From assembly GCA_035651635.1 (NCBI GenBank), contig DASRFK010000058.1, positions 1 to 8,882 of the forward strand: a DNA stretch of 8,882 bases, in the 5' to 3' direction. The notes beneath the pieces are model-generated. The model was not told the origin of the DNA, searched no databases, and was given only the letters and a program-made list of their open reading frames with translations. The position numbers were made by a program, and so were the translations under genes. The stretch is from JANXQE01 sp035651635. GTDB lineage: Bacteria; Verrucomicrobiota; Verrucomicrobiia; Limisphaerales; UBA8199. Of the stretch, positions 6,669 through 8,882 are shown piece after piece. Position 1 is the first letter of the stretch; each line of letters begins with the position of its first letter.

Positions 6669-6669
6669 G

Positions 6670-8028
6670 CTAATTGGGTTTGGCCAGTTCGGCACTATGG
6701 GCCTGGATTCGGTGAATAGCTTCGAGAATGTCGTCCATATCCTTGCGGTCGCCCAGAAGCAAATTCTGCGTCATCGCTACCGTGGTCTCACACACCTGTT
6801 TATTGCCTTTGAGCTCGTGAAAGCTGTCCCGATAGGATTTGAGCCGTTCCGCGCTCCACAGCCGTTTGAATCCACGCGATCCGATCGCTTCATCGATTAA
6901 GCCATCGAAGTATTGTTCGTGGTAAACTCCGCCGCAGGGAATGCCTTCGGCCGCCATGGCTTTGGCGAATTTATCGCGGGACAATCCGTTGAACTGGGCG
7001 GCATCGTACCGGTAGGGGTACAAGTGCCAAACCGCGCGGCTGTTCTCCGGCAGGCGGACGGGAGTAATCCCTGCGATTTTGCCCAGGTTCTCACTCAAAT
7101 AATCCGCATTGGCGCGTCGGATGCCCGTTTGCTTCACCAGTTTCTCGAACTGCTGGCTCAGGATTACTGCCTGGGCCTGAGTCATGCGATAGTTATTGCC
7201 CCGAGTGAAAAATCCGCTGCCCTTGTACGTGCCGCAGGCGTGGCCGCAGTTGTGGTACGAGTTGCACTTATCAATCAGCTCTTCGCTCATGCTGGAAATT
7301 GCGCCACCTTCGCCGGAGGGAATATGTTTGGATTCCTGAAAACTGAAACACCCCAGGTCGCCAATCGTCCCGCACTTTCGACCTTTGTATTCGGCCAGCC
7401 ATGCCTGGCAAGCGTCTTCGACGACCGCGAGGTTGTGTTTGCGGGCAACGGCGTTGATTGGGTCCATTTCACATGGCATCCCAAAAATGTGCACCGGCAT
7501 GATCGCCCGGGTTCGCTCGGTGATTTTTTCCGCAATCGACGCCGGATTAATCGTGAGAGTTGCCGGTTCAGTGTCGGCAAATACCGGCAAAGCCATCGCG
7601 GCCAGGATGGCATTATAGCTGGCAATAAAGGTGTACGGAGAAACAATGACCTCATCGCCGGCATTTACGTCCGCAACATGAAGGCTGACGGTCAAAGCGG
7701 TCGTCCCGCTGGCCGTCGCCAGGCAGCGTTTGGCGCCAAGCAATTGGGCGTAGCCTTGTTCGAACTCCTCGACGTGTTTGTCCGAATTGCGGAACCAGCG
7801 GCCGCTGCGCCACACGTTGAGTAAGGGCGTTTCCCACGCCTCGCGCCATTCCGGCCATTTGGCCCAGCCATCTTTGTGAACCGGCGTGCCGCCGAGCATC
7901 GCGGGCTTCGAGGTTTCAATCGCAAAAACAGCGGGCGCCTGGATCGCGCCGAGCCACCCTGCGGCGAGTGAGCCGGCCGTGGTGTTTCGGATAAAAGCGC
8001 GCCGTGTAAGTGATGTGTGTGTTTTCAT
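6670..8028 (-). CDS. Tat-exported DegT/DnrJ/EryC1/StrS-family PLP aminotransferase
   Basis: The product is 452 residues from ATG 8028. This start has a Shine-Dalgarno GGAG 7 bases upstream and places a twin-arginine signal (SLTRRAFIR, 6-14, then a Gly/Ala-rich core ending near PAVFA) at the N-terminus; the start at 8145 would add 39 unrelated residues. The fold-type I aminotransferase core is intact: SGTTA (107-111) for the PLP phosphate, VVEDACQA (202-209) with Asp205 facing the pyridine nitrogen, and FSFQESK with Lys234 as the Schiff-base lysine. GEGGAISS (239-246) and NYRMTQAQA (279-287) follow. Cytosolic relatives transfer an amino group from glutamate to keto-sugars in nucleotide-sugar pathways. 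Export by Tat, which carries folded cofactor-loaded proteins, is unusual for this reaction, so the substrate may differ. The stop codon is one base before the ceramidase-like start. Confidence 0.9.
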   Translation of the reverse strand: MKTHTSLTRRAFIRNTTAGSLAAGWLGAIQAPAVFAIETSKPAMLGGTPVHKDGWAKWPEWREAWETPLLNVWRSGRWFRNSDKHVEEFEQGYAQLLGAKRCLATASGTTALTVSLHVADVNAGDEVIVSPYTFIASYNAILAAMALPVFADTEPATLTINPASIAEKITERTRAIMPVHIFGMPCEMDPINAVARKHNLAVVEDACQAWLAEYKGRKCGTIGDLGCFSFQESKHIPSGEGGAISSMSEELIDKCNSYHNCGHACGTYKGSGFFTRGNNYRMTQAQAVILSQQFEKLVKQTGIRRANADYLSENLGKIAGITPVRLPENSRAVWHLYPYRYDAAQFNGLSRDKFAKAMAAEGIPCGGVYHEQYFDGLIDEAIGSRGFKRLWSAERLKSYRDSFHELKGNKQVCETTVAMTQNLLLGDRKDMDDILEAIHRIQAHSAELAKPN

Positions 8029-8117
8029 GGGGTTGCTCCGGTTCGGATTTCTCTTGAGTACGCAACTTGAGCTGCGAGCTTTGCTTCGCTGACCCGAAAG
8101 TTTAGCCCTTGAAAGAT

Positions 8118-8145
8118 ATTTTGTGTAGCTAAAACCGGATCTCAA
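8118..8145 (-). promoter_or_regulatory. Candidate promoter for the aminotransferase/ceramidase-like operon
   Basis: On the minus strand TTGAGA at 8145-8140 (5 of 6 to the -35 consensus) is followed after 16 bases by CAAAAT at 8123-8118 (4 of 6 to the -10). A start near 8111 would give a leader of about 83 bases. It lies in the 259-base divergent intergenic region shared with the sialidase gene. No equally good plus-strand promoter was found there. This is a by-eye call. Confidence 0.3.
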
Positions 8146-8287
8146 ACTCTGGAGCGGGGATTAAGCGATTTCCACGGCTAAAGCGCCTATCCGCGCCATC
8201 CGCCAATCCCCCCTATCCCAGTCATCATTTGAAGAGCATGGACATCTCCGTTGCTGAGGTTCAACCTTCGGTCAAACACCTGGCCAT

Positions 8288-8882
8288 ATGCGTCATCTTT
8301 TCACGGCATTACTCGTGTATTCGGCGCTCGCGAGCGGCTTGACGGGCAAGTCCGCCGAAGCGCCGCTCTATGAGTCCGAACTTATTTTCCCTTTGGAAGC
8401 CTGGCACAACCATGCTTCTTGCATCCTTGAAGCCCCCAATGGCGATTTAATCGCGTGTTGGTTCCACGGCTCGGGTGAACGCACAGCCGATGACGTTAAA
8501 ATCGAAGGGGCGCGATTGCCGAAAGGTCGGCGGCAATGGAGCCCTCGATTCACAATGGCCGATACCCCGGGACTCCCGGACGGCAACCCGTGCATGTTCA
8601 TTGACCCGCGCAGCCGGCTCTGGCTGCTGCATACCACGATTTTGGCCAATACATGGGAAAGCGCATTACTCAAAGTACGAATCAGCCGCGACTACACCCG
8701 GCATCAACCACCAGTCTGGGAATCGAGCGAGGTTTTACACGTCAAGCCCGGGCCCGAATTCGAGGCCGAGGTCGGCCGCCGATTGCCCGGCTTGGAGGCC
8801 AAGATGACCTCCCTAAGCCTGACCGGCAGCAAGCGCGAGGAGGCGAACGGCTTTTTGGACGCAATCCGTGAGCATACGACCG
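8288..8882 (+). CDS. Exported sialidase-family (BNR repeat-like) protein, N-terminal part (3' end outside window)
   Basis: The frame is open from ATG 8288 to the window edge, giving 198 residues. An in-frame TGA at 8255 and no other start codon between fix this start. Residues 1-24 look like a Sec signal peptide (MRHLFTALLVYSALASG). The rest matches the start of the exo-alpha-sialidase/BNR_2 fold: WHNHASCILEAPNGDLIACW (39-58), FHGSGERTADD (59-69), a blade turn with ARLPKGRRQWS (75-85), DTPGLPDGNPCMFIDP (92-107), LWLLHTTI (111-118) and WESALLKVRIS (123-133). The Asp-box is degenerate (no SxDxGxxW), which is common in this branch. Family members hydrolyse terminal sialic acids or related sugars, but many BNR_2 proteins in Verrucomicrobia have no tested substrate. 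The catalytic Glu and Tyr would lie beyond the window. It is divergent from the aminotransferase/ceramidase-like pair. Confidence 0.85.
   Translation, partial: MRHLFTALLVYSALASGLTGKSAEAPLYESELIFPLEAWHNHASCILEAPNGDLIACWFHGSGERTADDVKIEGARLPKGRRQWSPRFTMADTPGLPDGNPCMFIDPRSRLWLLHTTILANTWESALLKVRISRDYTRHQPPVWESSEVLHVKPGPEFEAEVGRRLPGLEAKMTSLSLTGSKREEANGFLDAIREHTT

Noticed and set aside
6669..6695. Upstream start for the ceramidase-like gene
   Set aside because: It would overlap the aminotransferase gene and put nine extra residues before a normal signal peptide.
6913..7824. 303-codon open frame on the plus strand
   Set aside because: It is antisense to the aminotransferase gene, whose active-site motifs leave no doubt about the coding strand; the antisense product has no recognisable feature.
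8029..8145. Upstream start for the aminotransferase gene
   Set aside because: It would place 39 basic, unrelated residues before the Tat signal; the GGAG before ATG 8028 supports the shorter form.
8156..8211. GGGGATT and AATCCCC inverted pair in the divergent spacer
   Set aside because: The arms are 42 bases apart and not placed like an operator or terminator, so no function is claimed.
8257..8267. Short palindrome AGGTT-C-AACCT upstream of the sialidase gene
   Set aside because: Five-base arms are expected by chance at this frequency, and no promoter elements align with it.
8368..8673. 101-codon open frame on the minus strand
   Set aside because: It is antisense to the sialidase-family frame, which has a signal peptide and clear BNR_2 motifs and stays open to the window end.

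Overview
The window looks like chromosomal DNA from a GC-rich Gram-negative bacterium of the Planctomycetes-Verrucomicrobia-Chlamydiae group, most likely a soil or freshwater verrucomicrobium. This is inferred from the gene mix: a PQQ-type beta-propeller protein, several Sec- and Tat-exported enzymes, a neutral-ceramidase-like hydrolase, a BNR-type sialidase and an exported DegT-type aminotransferase, together with mostly weak Shine-Dalgarno sequences. No rRNA, tRNA, CRISPR array, transposase or integrase was seen. Taxonomy was not tested by any search.

Left part (1-1497, plus strand): the C-terminal part of a PQQ-like beta-propeller protein, then a 219-aa uncharacterised membrane protein with its own candidate promoter. 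It converges with the minus-strand genes over a short hairpin-bearing spacer.

Middle part (1536-4953, minus strand; transcription runs right to left): a respiratory electron-transfer cluster. In transcription order it encodes a membrane-anchored tetraheme cytochrome c, a Tat-exported ferredoxin-like subunit with sixteen cluster cysteines, a ten-helix NrfD/PsrC-type quinone-interacting membrane subunit, and, after a hairpin-rich 151-base spacer, a small soluble monoheme cytochrome c. The ferredoxin and NrfD genes overlap by 4 bases, so they are almost certainly translated together. The likely role is electron exchange between the membrane quinone pool and periplasmic cytochromes. No molybdopterin or other catalytic subunit is present, so the final donor or acceptor cannot be named.

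Right part (5283-8882): two minus-strand genes one base apart encode a Tat-exported DegT/DnrJ/EryC1/StrS-family PLP aminotransferase and a secreted ceramidase-like metal hydrolase of single-domain length. Divergent from them is the start of an exported sialidase-family protein that runs off the window. Together these suggest an extracytoplasmic pathway acting on glycoconjugates or amino-sugar/amide compounds; the substrate is unknown. The exported aminotransferase and the altered nucleophile motif of the ceramidase-like protein are the most unusual points here.
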